Positions 19,882 through 31,644 of a DNA stretch of 64,000 bases are shown here, piece after piece. The stretch is from Zymoseptoria tritici IPO323. Its lineage: Eukaryota; Ascomycota; Dothideomycetes; Mycosphaerellales; Mycosphaerellaceae. The notes beneath the pieces were generated by a model, which saw only the letters and a program-made list of their open reading frames with translations, was not told the origin of the DNA and searched no databases. The stretch spans positions 124,001 through 188,000 of the forward strand of contig NC_018204.1 in NCBI RefSeq assembly GCF_000219625.1. Direction: 5' to 3'. A program made the translations under genes and the position numbers. The first letter of the stretch is position 1, and every line of letters starts with the position of its first letter.

Positions 19882-22305
19882 ATAGTCGCTATAGCGAAGG
19901 GTAACGAAGACAAGCGTAAGAAAGACGATAAGAGCAAGGACGACAAGGTCGACAAGTAGCTCCGCCGATCTCCTCGTAAACTAGCCCCTAAGTTCCCTCC
20001 TACGAAGGCTGTTCAAAGTGCTATTAAGACAGTCAAGCGCGGATACTTAGATACAAGGATGTTAACTTAAGCATTTAGCTCGGTCTTAAGTAGCAAGAAT
20101 CAGCCGTTACGAGCTGCTGCTACCTAAGAATTAATAGATAAGTTCGCTTTAAGGAAACTCTACGTCTAGCCTAATGTTATATCTCGGCGTAACTATATAG
20201 AGTATACCAAATTCGGGTATAAGCAAGCTACTGGTTATAAGTCGGCATACGATGCTTATCGAGATAGGCTTAATATGTCTGCCTTAAGCCTTAGGTCTAA
20301 GCTACTAGGCACACGCGCCCCTACAAGCAACAATTACGAAATCCCTTAGCGTAACCCTTAACTAGCGAACTAGGGCCGCGGCTTAAGGAGTCGCACTGCC
20401 GTACAAGGTTAGGACCCTACGATGCCTCGTAACGTCCTTAACCGCTCTCCGGATCTTCGTAGCTTGTACCCTAAGCTAGATCGCTTCGACCCTTAAGGAA
20501 ACATTAATAGCACTACTATGCACGCCTCTGTCGGCGCTCGACTTAAAGCTCTCCTTACTCCTAGCCTAGCCTCTAATCGCATCGCGGTTACGGACGCATA
20601 GATAAGGGAAGTAATGTATTGTCTGATTATAGTGTCGAATGCGCCTATTAAGTACCTTCGGCAATTCCTAGCTACCTTTACGATTTCCTAACTTAATGCC
20701 TTAATTAATAGACTTTAAGCGTTCGAGCTGGGCGATCTGCGTAGCTTAGACTAGCGTAAATCGGACGGTTACCTTATTAGGGCCTATAAGCAATAGCGTC
20801 TAGTCTCTCTTTTTACTTAAGCTCTCGGTGGCAGCCCTTAAGAAGGCAACTGTAGCTGCGAGTCCGGCAAGCGTAAGGCTAGTCCCTTTAAGTTATGTCG
20901 CAGTAGTAGAGGCTGCTTTAGCTACTGTGCTAACTACAGCTATACTAACTACTACGATCGCTATTCGGTTGGAGATTCTAAACTCTAGGGAAAGACTAGG
21001 ACTAAGAAGAGGAACCCGAAGGCTAAGGAAGGTAATAACGATGTAGAGGACGAGTAGGTAGACTTTAAGGAGGAAGTCTTAATTCCGCTCCTAGAAGAGC
21101 CTATCTAAGTGCCTTCAAGCCCGCCGCCTTCCAGCCCTAGACTATTCGATTCTGGACCCGGTAGGGTCACCTAGCTGCTATTACCCTTCTTACTAGTTAG
21201 ACGAATCTTGCCGACATAGAGGACATTAACTTAATAGCTGTCGCAGCTCGTTCTCCTAACTTAAGGGGTCCTTTGTCTGCTCGTAAGGAGATAGACACTA
21301 CTCCTTCGCGGCTAGAGCGTCCTTACTTGGATCCTTTAAGGGGGTTCGGTAGATCTCCGGGTGCTAGGCCTTTGTCCTTCTAGCTTCCTAAGAACTACGC
21401 CTAAGGAATGCCTATAACTATAGATAATAGGTATCGCCGCGACAACCTTTAAGCTAGGCGTACGACCCGTCCGGCTAACGTACCTCTACTCTCCCGCATA
21501 GGGCAATAAGGCTCCTCTAGGCCTGGCCCTACCCTCTTCCCGACAGGCGATCGTTAAGGTACTCTAGCGCTAGTGCCCTCTAGTTTAAGTACTCGTCGGG
21601 GCCCGCCTCCTCGGCCGAGCACCATGCCCGCTCCGGTTTAAGCTCCGGTTCGAAACGCACTAGCTCCAGCTCGTTAATCCCTAAGCCTACCGTTCTATAA
21701 TGCGGCGGAGGATTTCGTAGATCTAATGTACGAAGGAGAGAGGCTCTTATACGCCATCGATTAGACCTTGATACTAGCACGGACCGGCTTAACTAATAAT
21801 TACGACCTAATTCCAACCTTCTCCGGCTGCCTTGTATACGAGCTAGTGCTCCCCTTAAGCGGTTTCGCTACCTAGGGGAACCTGTTTTTTGGCACGGCTC
21901 CTCGGGCTAACAATAGGCGTTAAGCATACGGCGCAGAGGGCCTAACAGTTCCTCTAGGAAGCTAACGTACGCGCGTGTACACGGAGCACATCGAGCAGCT
22001 CTACCGCAACCGCTTTAACAAGCGCCACTCCGTATATCAAGTCGTCTAGATAGCTCTCTCGCGGGCTTAAGTGCGTCTTAGAGCTAATTAAGGCATTACT
22101 CCTTAGATGCTGCACTTGTAGGCGGTAATGTCAGCCCTTAAGACGCAGCTTATTACTAAGAAGGAAGAAGATGCTAAGAGGGAGTAGGCTAAGAAGGGTT
22201 AATTCGGGTCTAAGTAGGATCGGTAGAAAATTCGTAGGCTTAAGCAGGAGCACCAAAAGCATTGTTTTTCTTGTTTTTCTTTTTTTCTAAGCCCCCTTAT
22301 CTACT
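19882..22305 (+). pseudogene. Accessory ORF antisense to gypsy gag-pol, Cys-rich motif
   Basis: On the plus strand, opposite to gag-pol, a frame of about 800 codons fills the space between the end of pol and the 3' LTR. Frame 1 runs from 19,882 (ATA-GTC, an ATG start changed by RIP; a second candidate is ATA at 19,891) to about 21,180; after one frameshift it continues to about 22,305. Nearly every stop is TAA or TAG where CAA, CAG or TGG is one RIP step away. The N-terminal part is Lys rich (KGNEDKRKKDDKSKDDKVDK); then YTKFGYKQATGYKSAYDAYR and ITIS-type helices; at 20,821-20,970 a Cys-rich block (NCSCESGKRKASPFKLCRS, SRGCFSYCANYSYTN, DRYS); then Pro/acidic linkers; the C-terminal part is basic (KKEEDAKRE). 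The Cys block resembles the fungal DUF3716 pattern, with low certainty. Pol and this ORF converge tail to tail within about 150 bases. Confidence 0.7.
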
Positions 22306-22419
22306 AGGCTGTGTATGCGATGTAATGCGATACGACGCTAGAAGCTAGCGCGAAATGAATGTATAATAGCACTTAAGGACTAGCCTTAAGTATAAAAAAC
22401 ATAAAATGAAAACCCTCCG

Positions 22420-25400
22420 GGGGATCTATTAAACTTAGGCCCTCGCATTAACCTTTCGTTTAGACTTAAAGGTTAGCTTCCTTCGTAGCTGCACCGCAGG
22501 ATTACGAGGAGCTTTCCTTATGTTCTAGGGTAGTCGTCGACGGGGCATAACTACAATAGTGTCCTCGTTATTACCCGACTCCCCTTAGGGTTTAAGTGGA
22601 GTCTCCTAGAGCTCGGAAGGGATCACAAGTAGTTCCTCTTCCGTTTCTTCTATAATAGGCTCCGTAGGGATAGGAACAGTTGCTGTAACAGGGTTAACTT
22701 AAGCGTCTTCCCTTAATGTTGCTGCTGCATTTACCGGATATATAACCGGCTAACTTAAGGGTGCTAACTTCTTCAGCTCCCTAAGACGTTTCTTTTCGAG
22801 AGTAGCCTTAAGTTTCTCTACCTCCTTAGCATTGTCTCGATTCGCGCGTGAAACATCTCTATACTTCCTTCGGATCTTATTAGCAGCGAGTTTAAGCTTA
22901 TGTTAAAACTTTGGCTAATCGTTAGTTTTTAAAGAATCTAAAGGTTTGCCCTCCCCTAAAAGGAATCGAAGGGCTCCTAACCGTTTAAGCTGCTATAAAG
23001 ACAACTTGTCCTACTTCTGCTTAGGGATAGTCGCTAGAGTAGAGAAACTTAAGCATAGATTAAGTGCTAGATTATTACGCAAGGAGTCCTTAAACTCCTA
23101 GCTAGCGGCCTTAAGTAAAATCTCCTATCTACAGCGCTTCTGCTAGTCCCTAAAACTAGTGCAGTTAGCGCGGATTAGGCGATTACTATGCACCTAATGC
23201 TTAACTACAGACCCGTCGTAGGACTCTAAGGTATACGTACTAAGCTAGCTTCGCTTAATTACCTTAAAGGGACCTACGAAGGTCGGCTAGAGCTTCGTCT
23301 TAGTCTTATTTAAGACAAGAACAAAGTCTCCCTCGATAAACTTGCTATTAGTCTCCTTAAAGGTGTGTCTACTAATAGCGCCGGCTCTTACTGCTTTCGC
23401 AAGCAGCTTTTCTGCGGCAATCGTCCTAGCGTTCTACATTACTTAATGCCCAGATTTAGGATCCTCGGGCTTAAGCTGCATTAGACGCAGGTACGGATAA
23501 TCCTCAAGTATTCGGGGTTGCTGGCCGAACAAGAGGAAGAAGGGGCTGTATCTACAACCGGACTAGGCCCGGATTCGGCTTGAATACAGCGCCTTAGGAA
23601 GGTACAAGTCCCAAGCGTGCACGCTTTTACTATAGCACATCTTAGAGAGGATCCGGCCGAGAACACCGTTTAAGGCCTTAACCTTCCTGTTCGTACGGGG
23701 ATAGTAGGGCGTCGTTAGCCTATAGTTAGCTTAAAGGGTATCTATAAGGATATTAAACGCCTTGCTTATAAAGTTGGATCTATTGTTACTAAGGACTTCC
23801 CTTAGGGGTCCAAAGTTCGCATAGATCTCTTCTTAAACAAAACGAGCGACCGTCTCGGTTTCCTAATTCGAGGTAGCCCTTACAACCGGCCAACTAGTAG
23901 CATAATCCACGGCTGTAATAATGTACTTGTTACTATTAAGTGTAACAGGCATTAGACCGACAACATTAATTGCCTAGTGCTTAAATAGCTTAAGCTTAGA
24001 ATTAGCTTAGTGGAATCGCGGCTCCTATAGGGGACTCCGGGACTTCTTCTTCGTAGCTTAACACTAAGGGCAAGTAGAAGCGTAGTTATAAACATCCTGT
24101 TTAAGTAACTACTACTAGCCCCTCGCTCGAAGAATGCTACAGACGCCGGGCAGTGCGAAGTGCCTGTAGTTATTGTAGCAGCGTTTAAGGAAGTCCTACC
24201 GGAATTCCGGATCTACGTAGGGTACAAGGCTTCTATTAGCCTCGCGATAATATAGGAGGTCGTCCTTAAGGACAAGATCTGACACCTTCTTTTTAATTAA
24301 GCGGCTTAGCTTCTTGTTCTCGGGCATCTCCCCTATAGTTTTGAAATAGATTACTCTATTAATTACCTTACGCTCGGAGAATCCTCGTATAATCGTCCCC
24401 CTTGTAGCGTTCTCCTTAAAGGAGCGAGGCAAAGCGGTTAAGAAGTCCGCGGGTTTAAGTAATTAATCCCTAGGCTATGTAGAACCCTCCCCGGCCATAT
24501 TAGCTAGGGTACCTTCTATTAAGTCCGGCCGGCGGGAGAGGGCATTAGGGACTATAGCCTTATTCCCCTTGCGGTAGCGGATGTCGATGTTATAAGCTTA
24601 AAACTCCTTAATCTAGCGTGCAAGTCGCTTAGTTAGAGTCTTCGAGGTTTTTAGGTACTGCAGGCTATAGTAATCCGTAATTACTTAAGTCTTAGTCCTA
24701 TTGTCGATATAGTAGTTCCATTTTCGAAGGGCTTCCTTAATAGCAAGGAGCTCCTTCTCGTGCACTAGATAGTTTAGTTCTGCCCCTTGCAGCTTGCGGC
24801 CCTCGAAAGAAACCGGATGCAATTTCCTATTAGAGTTAGCTTAATGCAGGACTGCACTAAGCGCCTACTTACTTACATCCGTTTTAATAATAAAGGGCTT
24901 CTTAGTGTCTGGCATAATTAGCACTAGCTCGCTGTATAAGGCTTCCTTAAGCTTCGCAAAAGCGATAGTGTACTAGGCAGTCTACTTAATAGGGCGCTTC
25001 TTCTTAGCACGCAGTAGCAAGTTATCTTCCTTAAGGAGGTCTAACAGCGGAGCAGCGTACCTAGCAAAGTCTCTAACGTACTTGCGATAGAAGGAAGCTA
25101 GCCTAATAAACTGCCGAACTTCTTGCGCGTTAGTCGGCTATAGCTAATCTCTGACAATAGAGATCTTGTCTTCTATAGGCCTAACTTAATTGTAGCTTAC
25201 TCGATGTCTACAGAAGTCGAATTCCTTAACCCTAATATAACATTTCTTAGGGGAGCAATATAGCTCTTAAGACCGCAGGACATCTAGGACTTCCTTTAAG
25301 TAGACTTCGTGTTCCTCTAGGGTCTTAGAGAAAATCACGATATCGTCTAAGTAAACTACACATGTCTTGTAAAGGTGCCTTCTTAGAGCTTCGTTTATTA

Positions 25401-26660
25401 AGCTCTAGAAGCTTGCCGGTGTATTGCACAGGCCGAAGGGTATTACCTTAAAGTAGTATTTGCCCTAGCGAGTGTTAAACGCTGTCTTGTGCTAGTCCTC
25501 TTCCTTTACCTTTAATTGCTAGAACCCGGAGGTTAAGTTAATCTTGGTAAAGTAGCTTAAACTATAAAATGCATCTAAGCAGTCGGAAATCCGAGGTAGG
25601 GGGAATCGATCCTTAACGGTGGCGTTGTTTAGAGCCCTGAAATTAACGCACATTCGCTATTTCCCTCCTAGCTTAGGTACAAGTAACACAGAGCTTCCCT
25701 AAGCCGATTAGGATTTGTTAATTAACCTACGCTTCTAGAGTTCCTCGATTTAAGACTCCTGTTCAAGCGATTAGGCATAAGACAGCTAGTAAGGCTGTTA
25801 ATTAATCGGCTTATAGTCCTTAGTATTAATTAAATGCATAATAAACCGGTCCTTCGGTAGCTTGTTAGGTAAGGAAGATCTAAACAGATCCCTGTTGTCT
25901 AGGATAATGCGGCTTAAGCTAGGTTCCTTACTTAAGGGAGGAGGAACGTCGTCTTCCTTAAGGGACATAGGGTCGTCCTTAGGATCGCGTTCCCTCTCCT
26001 GTTGCCGCTCCTGGTATTTATCTATGTTTAAGAGATATAAAGGCGTGTCGGGATTAACGTTAAGTAAATCCTCCAGTTCCTTAAGGGAACAGAGGTCCTT
26101 ATCTACCGGAATGCTCCTTAAGTTAGGAGCGTATCTAGAGCATAGTATAGCATACTTAACACCGTTGTCGTATAAGTACACCTTGTTCGTAAAGAAATTA
26201 ATAGTCGGGCAGTACTGCCTAAACTATTTAAGGCTAAGGATTACCTCGTGATTAGCGAGATTAAGCACTCGGGCAGTGATTTCCCCCTTAAAGTTACGCA
26301 GCTAGTAAGGCAGCTTAACCCTAAGGGTTGTCTCTATTGCTGTGCCGTTAGGCAGAACTACGGTCTAGGAATCTATAGCTACTTAAGCCTCCGGAAACTA
26401 GTCCGCGATCGTTCGTAAGACGTATATACGCGTAGCCCTAGTATCGAACAGGAACTTGGCCTTAACAGAATGCTTACTTAAACCTAAGCGTCTAGAGGTA
26501 ACTAAAAGGTTTGGTCCTATAGCGTTAAGGTAGTTAAGTTAAGCATTAGGAGGGATCCTAAGCAATAAGGGCGACGCAACAGACGACTTAGAATCCTTAG
26601 CATCTAAGTCGCTGTCTATTTTTTTGTCGGCTTGCTTAAGCCCCCCTTACGTCTGTTATA
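22420..26660 (-). pseudogene. Ty3/gypsy Pol polyprotein (PR-RT-RH-IN), RIPed
   Basis: Minus-strand order: protease near 26,460 (FLFDTRATRIYVL, aspartic-protease DT-A-T type), linker (open from 26,181 to 25,798), RT from about 25,700 (NFRALNNATVKDRFPLPRI, then VVYLDDIVIFSKTLEEH near 25,350), RNase H (KPFIIKTDVSK near 24,890, then NALSRRPDL near 24,520), integrase zinc domain (NYRHFALPGVCSILRARG, STCP*C) near 24,180-24,065, and integrase core 24,000-23,650 (INVVGLMP, then SNNRSNFIS, then NRKVKALNGVLGRIL). A basic tail follows to about 22,440. Integrase Asp, Asp and Glu are now Asn, Asn and Lys, each explained by TpG to TpA. Numerous TAG/TAA at former Trp and Gln codons abolish translation. Confidence 0.93.
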
Positions 26661-27830
26661 GTCGTCCTACTTCTTCTGCAAGTCTGGCTTAAGCTTCTTC
26701 TAACAGCGATACTAGGTGTGTCCGGCGACTCCGCAGTTATGGCACTTTAAGGAATACTCCTAAGCCGGTAGCTTAGAGCTGTTGTCGTTAGCTATATATT
26801 TAAGGGCAGCGGCAACGTACTCTACGGTAGTCTTGTTTACCTTTCTTAGTTTAAAAGCCTTCCTAGCAAGAGCATTGCGGTTTTCCTTAAAGGCAGGGGC
26901 ATCTATTCTTAGGCCCCTTTAAGAATCTACGACCTCCTAGTTAGCTACGTCGATAGCTTAAGCCTAGTCTATAATCTCCTATAGTCTAGCCTTTTAAGGG
27001 GTAAGCTTATGTCGAATAAGCTCCGCTCGAATCGACAGCTTAAGCCTATTAAAGAAGACAGTAGCATTAGAGAAGTTATTAGGCCTTAGCTTAAGTATGC
27101 GAGCTACAGAGAGGATTTTGTAATAGAAGGTAATAACACCTCCTGTTTGCTTAAGAGCTCGGTATTGTCTCTAGAGCTTCTCTTAGTAATAATAATCTTA
27201 GAAATAGGAGACGAGGTTGCCGAGCATTAAGTTAAGAGTATAGGTTCCCTCGATAATTTTAAGCCTACAAGTCTCTTCCTGTTCCTCCTACTAAGTAAGG
27301 GCGTTACGCTACATCTAGCTACCTACTAATTCGATAAGGTTAGCTTCGGATAGGCGGATACCCCTCTATCTTAGGGCAATCTAAGACCTTAAGTAACGCT
27401 CTATAGACCTGACCCAGATATTAGCAGCGTTGTTTCGAGTGTCTCCCTAGTATAGTTCTAGTGCCCGGACGGAAGCCTTAATAAAAGTATCTAAGGAATT
27501 AAGGGGAGTTGTATCCCTACCTAGTGTTCTAGACGTGTGGCGATAGGGACGACTTGGTCCCTTATCGTTACTTAAGCCGTGTCTAAGGTTATCTCCTCGA
27601 TATAGGGATAGCTTAAACCGTACGGCTCCTAGCTCGCTTAGTCCCCGGATAGGCCTGTTAGCAGATCCTGCTCGAACAGGCTCCTGGGACAAGCGGGCGT
27701 TCTCGGCCTAAAGTCGGACAGAGTCCGCTTTAAGTTGATTAATATGTTCCTCTATCTCCCTTAAGGCGGCCATATGCTCGCTAAAACGAGTAGGGCCTAA
27801 GCCTACATTCGCAGCAGCAGGTCGGCTTAT
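26661..27830 (-). pseudogene. Ty3/gypsy Gag with CCHC zinc knuckle, RIPed
   Basis: The N-terminal part starts at the LINE junction (RPAAANVGLGPTRFSEH) and has a coiled coil (MAALREIEEHINQLKADSV); 27,692-27,447 is still open. The C-terminal part carries CHNCGVAGHT, stop, YRC at 26,760-26,715, a CX2CX4HX4C knuckle for RNA packaging, followed by Lys-rich sequence leading to the protease. The N-terminus and leader are lost at the LINE insertion. Stops are of the RIP type. Confidence 0.85.
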
Positions 27831-30800
27831 TGTTTGTTTGTTTGTTCCATTTACGTCCTGTAGGAGTCTATGACTATGTAGGACGGCTGTCTCGCGACAG
27901 CAGTCTATCTATGTACAATCGTTGTTCTCTCGTATCTCTTGACCTTAGGGAAAGACCCGTACCTAGGATAGTAGCCAGCTAGTATCGAAGGACTTTAAAG
28001 AAAGACAAATAAGGAAAAGTAAAGGAGTGTAGGCTAGACGGTCTCGTCTTCGCCTCTTGCTAGGTGCCAGGACCTAGAAGCAATCTTTATGTCCGAGAGA
28101 AAGGTAGTAAGGTGTTTCCGGAGTTCCTTATCTTCTACTATTTCTAGTAGAGATTGTGCTTGTCGTAGCGGTAGTGGCCTAAATACATCGTAGATAGGGC
28201 AGCTACATACGAGGTGTTCTGCTGTTTCTCGTCGTCCGCAAGGGCAGTCTAGCGTCGTTACGTGTCCAAAGCGATAGAGATAGGACTTTAGGTATCCGTG
28301 TCCTAATAGGATAGTATAGAAGGCACTAGTTAAAGCGCGTCTTCCTCCTATTCTATGTTTTCCTGGCGAGCTCCATGAAAATCGACTAAGGTAGCTATTT
28401 GTATTCCTAGGTACCTTATTAATCTCCCGTTGTCTTACTATTTCGTATCGGGTTTTCCAGACGCTAAAGAGATCGTCTTTTGCGTAGTTAGCCCTCTCGT
28501 GTTCTACGAAATGCTTGTATTGTCGGAGTCGATAACAGAGTAGTTGTATCTGTGTTCTCTGTCATTTTTGCGGAAGTATCTCTCTCGAGTCCTCGTATCG
28601 GACTTCTCGCGTATCCGAAGGCGCGCTTTGGATAGCGAGTCTTACAGGGTAGTTTTCGGGTAGCTTTGCTGCGCGTAGAGAGTATAAAATTGACTGTCTC
28701 TCTAGGCGTAGATCCGGGGGGAAGAGATTTAACTCTACCTCGGACAGGACGTTTAGGGCGGTACGGAAAACGCCTAGGATCTTTCTACAAGCTTTACTTT
28801 ATAGAGATACTAGAGGTTTTATGCTCTTTTTCGACCGCTACCAAACCGGGGCCCCGTAGTCTGCTATTGTAGTAACGCAGGCTAGGTAGATCTTTCTTAA
28901 CGATATAGAAGATAGACCGCGTTCGGTATTTACTAGTCTTTCTAATCGATAGAATGCCGCTTGTGCTTATGCCGATCTTATTACAATATACTCCTTAAAG
29001 GTAAGACCGGCGTCTAGCTAAATCCTAAGCTACCTTATCGCTTTCTTTGCCGGGCGAACAATGTCGCCGTTTGGAAGAATTACCGGGCAATCGGACCCTT
29101 TCCCTTTCGAGAAGTGTACTAGGTCTGTCTTTGCTAGGTCGAAAGCAATCGAGTTCTTCTTTCCTAGGTCTATTAGCCTTCTTGCCTTACGTTCTAGTAC
29201 CTTAGAGTTCTTCTTAAGGGACGTAGACGAGGTAGATAGTCTAATGTCGTCGACGTAGGAACTAGGAGTAACTCCTTGTAGCGAGAAGAATATGTCGCGC
29301 GTATAGATAAGAAAGAGGATAGGAGACATCGGGCTGCCTTGCGGAACGCCGATCTCTACGTCCTAGAATTCCTATATCTGTCCGTCGAATGCTATTCGTA
29401 GGCGTCTATTGCTCATAAACGACTGAACCTAACGTATAAGGCTGTGCGGAAGCCTTAACTGGATTATTATTCTTAACAGTCGGTTCTTTACAACGTAGTC
29501 GTATGCTCCTCTTACGTCGAGGAAGATAACCGAAGTCTTCTTTTTCTTTCTTCGATTCTCCTCGATTTCGTTCGTTAAGAGAAGCACCGTATTAATAGCC
29601 GATTTCTTCTTTCGCCCTCCTAACTGCGAGTCGTGTAGAAGGGGCTTCGTCTCTGCGATAATCCCTAGGCGTTTTGCGAGTATTCTCTCGCTAATCTTGC
29701 TAAGGCAGTTTAGGAGAGAGATAACTCGGTAGGCCTTAGGGACCGAATAGTCTAGTTTTCCCGGCTTTGCTAGAACTGCGCCTGTCGCAACTTTCCAGCA
29801 TCGGGGGTAGTGTCCTTCGTCGAGTAGCCTACTGTATATACGTAGAAAGGTAATAGGAATAGCGCCGTACGCTTTACTAATAATAGCTTGCGTAATGCCG
29901 TCTAGGCCCGGCGTTTTTCCTTTTACTATCTTCGTGCTACAGGCGGCAGCGAGTTCCTCTTCGGTTAGCGTAGTCCAGCCCTAATCCCCGGCTGTATACG
30001 CTTCCTAACGGCTAGGTAGAGGTTCCTCGGCAGGAGGGCGCGGAAATAAGGCTTCGGAGAAGGCCTTACATTTCCCCTCGAAAGAATCTTCGTTGTTTAT
30101 CGTAGGTATCTGTCTTCGGCTGCTATTCCTAGTATAGGACATAGCTTTAAAGATAGATTTCGAGTCTTCTTTTTCGAGGAAAGCGTTCCAGTAGTTCTTC
30201 TTAGCTGTTTTAATAGCTTGGAAGTACTCGTTTCTCGCTTTCGTATACGCCTCTTTCTCGTCTAGCGTCGGCGTATGTCCGCAGGTAAAGGTCTGTCTAT
30301 ATGTTCTAGACATTATACGGCGTAGCGTACGTAGCTCTCTATTCTACCAAGGTTTTGCGCAGGCGTGTACTACTTTCTCTAGGATTGCTCCCCGCATCGA
30401 TTCGGTAATATACGAGGTAAAGGAGTCTGCGATGTCGTCGAGGGAGTTCGTATAGTTAATAGACGTCGCCTTGCTTATTAGGAGATCTGTAAACAGTTCC
30501 TAATCCGCGGAAGCTATATCTAGAACTACTTTCTTCTATTAGGCTCGATCTTGCGCGCTAATAAGGTCTATAGATATAGCCTTATAGTCTAAGCCTGTCG
30601 GAATCGTTCTCTAGTCGATTTCTTTCGTAGATAAGGATCCTCTTGTGAACGTAAGGTCTAGGACCGACTCTGCGTCTAGGTGCGGCCTATAGAAGGTCCC
30701 GATACCTATCGTATTACGTAGAGTAAAGCCCTGGTCTTCTATCCACTCTATAAATTCGCGGGCGCTAGTAGTATCCTTTCCCCTCGGATCCTAGGACGGG

Positions 30801-30860
30801 TGTCTAAGGTTAAAGTCTCCTACTAGTAGAGTGTTTGGAAGGAACGTGTTACGCAGGGTA
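27831..30860 (-). mobile_element. LINE retrotransposon, 5'-truncated, nested in the gypsy element
   Basis: Non-LTR element on the minus strand. The 3' end has a (AAAC)n tail (TTTG repeats at 27,831-27,846) after GGACGTAAATGGAAC. Endonuclease block LLVGDFNLRHPS*DPRG is near 30,830-30,785 (star is the RIPed Trp). The segment between endonuclease and RT is open at 30,313-30,005. The RT has GVPQGSPMSPILF near 29,350 and SYVDDIRLS near 29,255. The C-terminal region has VTTIADYGAPVWW near 28,860 and a zinc-knuckle-like CPCGRRETAEHLVCSCP near 28,245. The endonuclease N-terminus is missing: the frame runs straight into the LTR at 30,861. Architecture suits the Tad/I-type LINEs of fungi; the exact clade is not proven. 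Confidence 0.92.
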
Positions 30861-31644
30861 TGTTGTCGACGAAACCATTTTGAGCGTTCGGCTCGTCCAG
30901 CCCCCACTCCAGCTTGGTCTGATATCTACGCAGACGTAATTGATCCTACGCGCAAGAACGTTTATTCCCTTGCCTAGCCGCTAAGGCAGAATATTTTGTT
31001 AACATGTGACGAGCAGCTAGGATCCTATTCACTTTAGACACATCTCCTCGCTTCATACGTGACATCCTGTGCACTACACTACATATATACAACGAATAAT
31101 GCATAGGAAAAGTCTTATAGGCGATAGCATGTCCTTTGCTTCTTAGTAAGCTTAATAGTCTAGCATAGTTTAGCAGAGGGGTCGAATCTATGCTATGCCA
31201 AAAGCCTAGACTAGTATGCTAGTAGCATGCTAGATCAAATACGGCTTGCTAGAAGATGCTAATAACAGCCGCATAGACTTAAACACCGCCGAGAAAGCTG
31301 TACGTACTAGATATACTACGTCGATATACGATATGCGCGTACAGATTGCTCGGCAGCCTCGTGCTATTAGCATCTGTCTAGCATTAGCATAGCATAGACA
31401 GCTGTGCTAATGCTAGCTAATAAGGAAAAAGGCGCTGCTAGAAAAGCTAAACTTCGATAATGCTAGCTATATAATCAAAAAGCGGAAAAAGAATAATACT
31501 AATTATGAGGGCGAAGGCCCTTAAGCTATATAGACTAACTAAAACGAGCGAGTTATGTGATAATAACGAGCCTTCAAGTGAAACGGTGCCTAAGGCTTCA
31601 AGGGTTCAAGTAAACCTGAGCGAGGTTTTTGGTGTTTTTGAACA
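30861..31644 (-). repeat. 5' LTR, 784 bp
   Basis: Matches the LTR at 18,689-19,472 end to end with 20 transitions and no indel. It is flanked on the left by LINE sequence instead of a primer-binding site and on the right by CATGC, with no target duplication. GGTA precedes both LTRs on the plus strand, a possible microhomology. Confidence 0.95.

Larger units (their letters stand above)
18689..31644 (-). mobile_element. Ty3/gypsy LTR retrotransposon with antisense ORF and nested LINE
   Basis: Order in element orientation: 5' LTR (31,644-30,861), LINE insertion (30,860-27,831), gag, pol with the order PR-RT-RH-IN that defines Ty3/gypsy, an opposite-strand ORF, polypurine tract, 3' LTR (19,472-18,689). 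No target-site duplication is visible (CGGTA before the left LTR, CATGC after the right). The primer-binding site and leader are missing next to the 5' LTR, where the LINE directly abuts. RIP is partial: many CA remain, but TTAA and CTTAAG are very common. The element is dead: every ORF has many stops. Confidence 0.93.

Noticed and set aside
21150..21190. 36-nt intron in the antisense ORF
   Set aside because: GT and AG are present, but the length is below normal ascomycete introns; a single-base frameshift is simpler.
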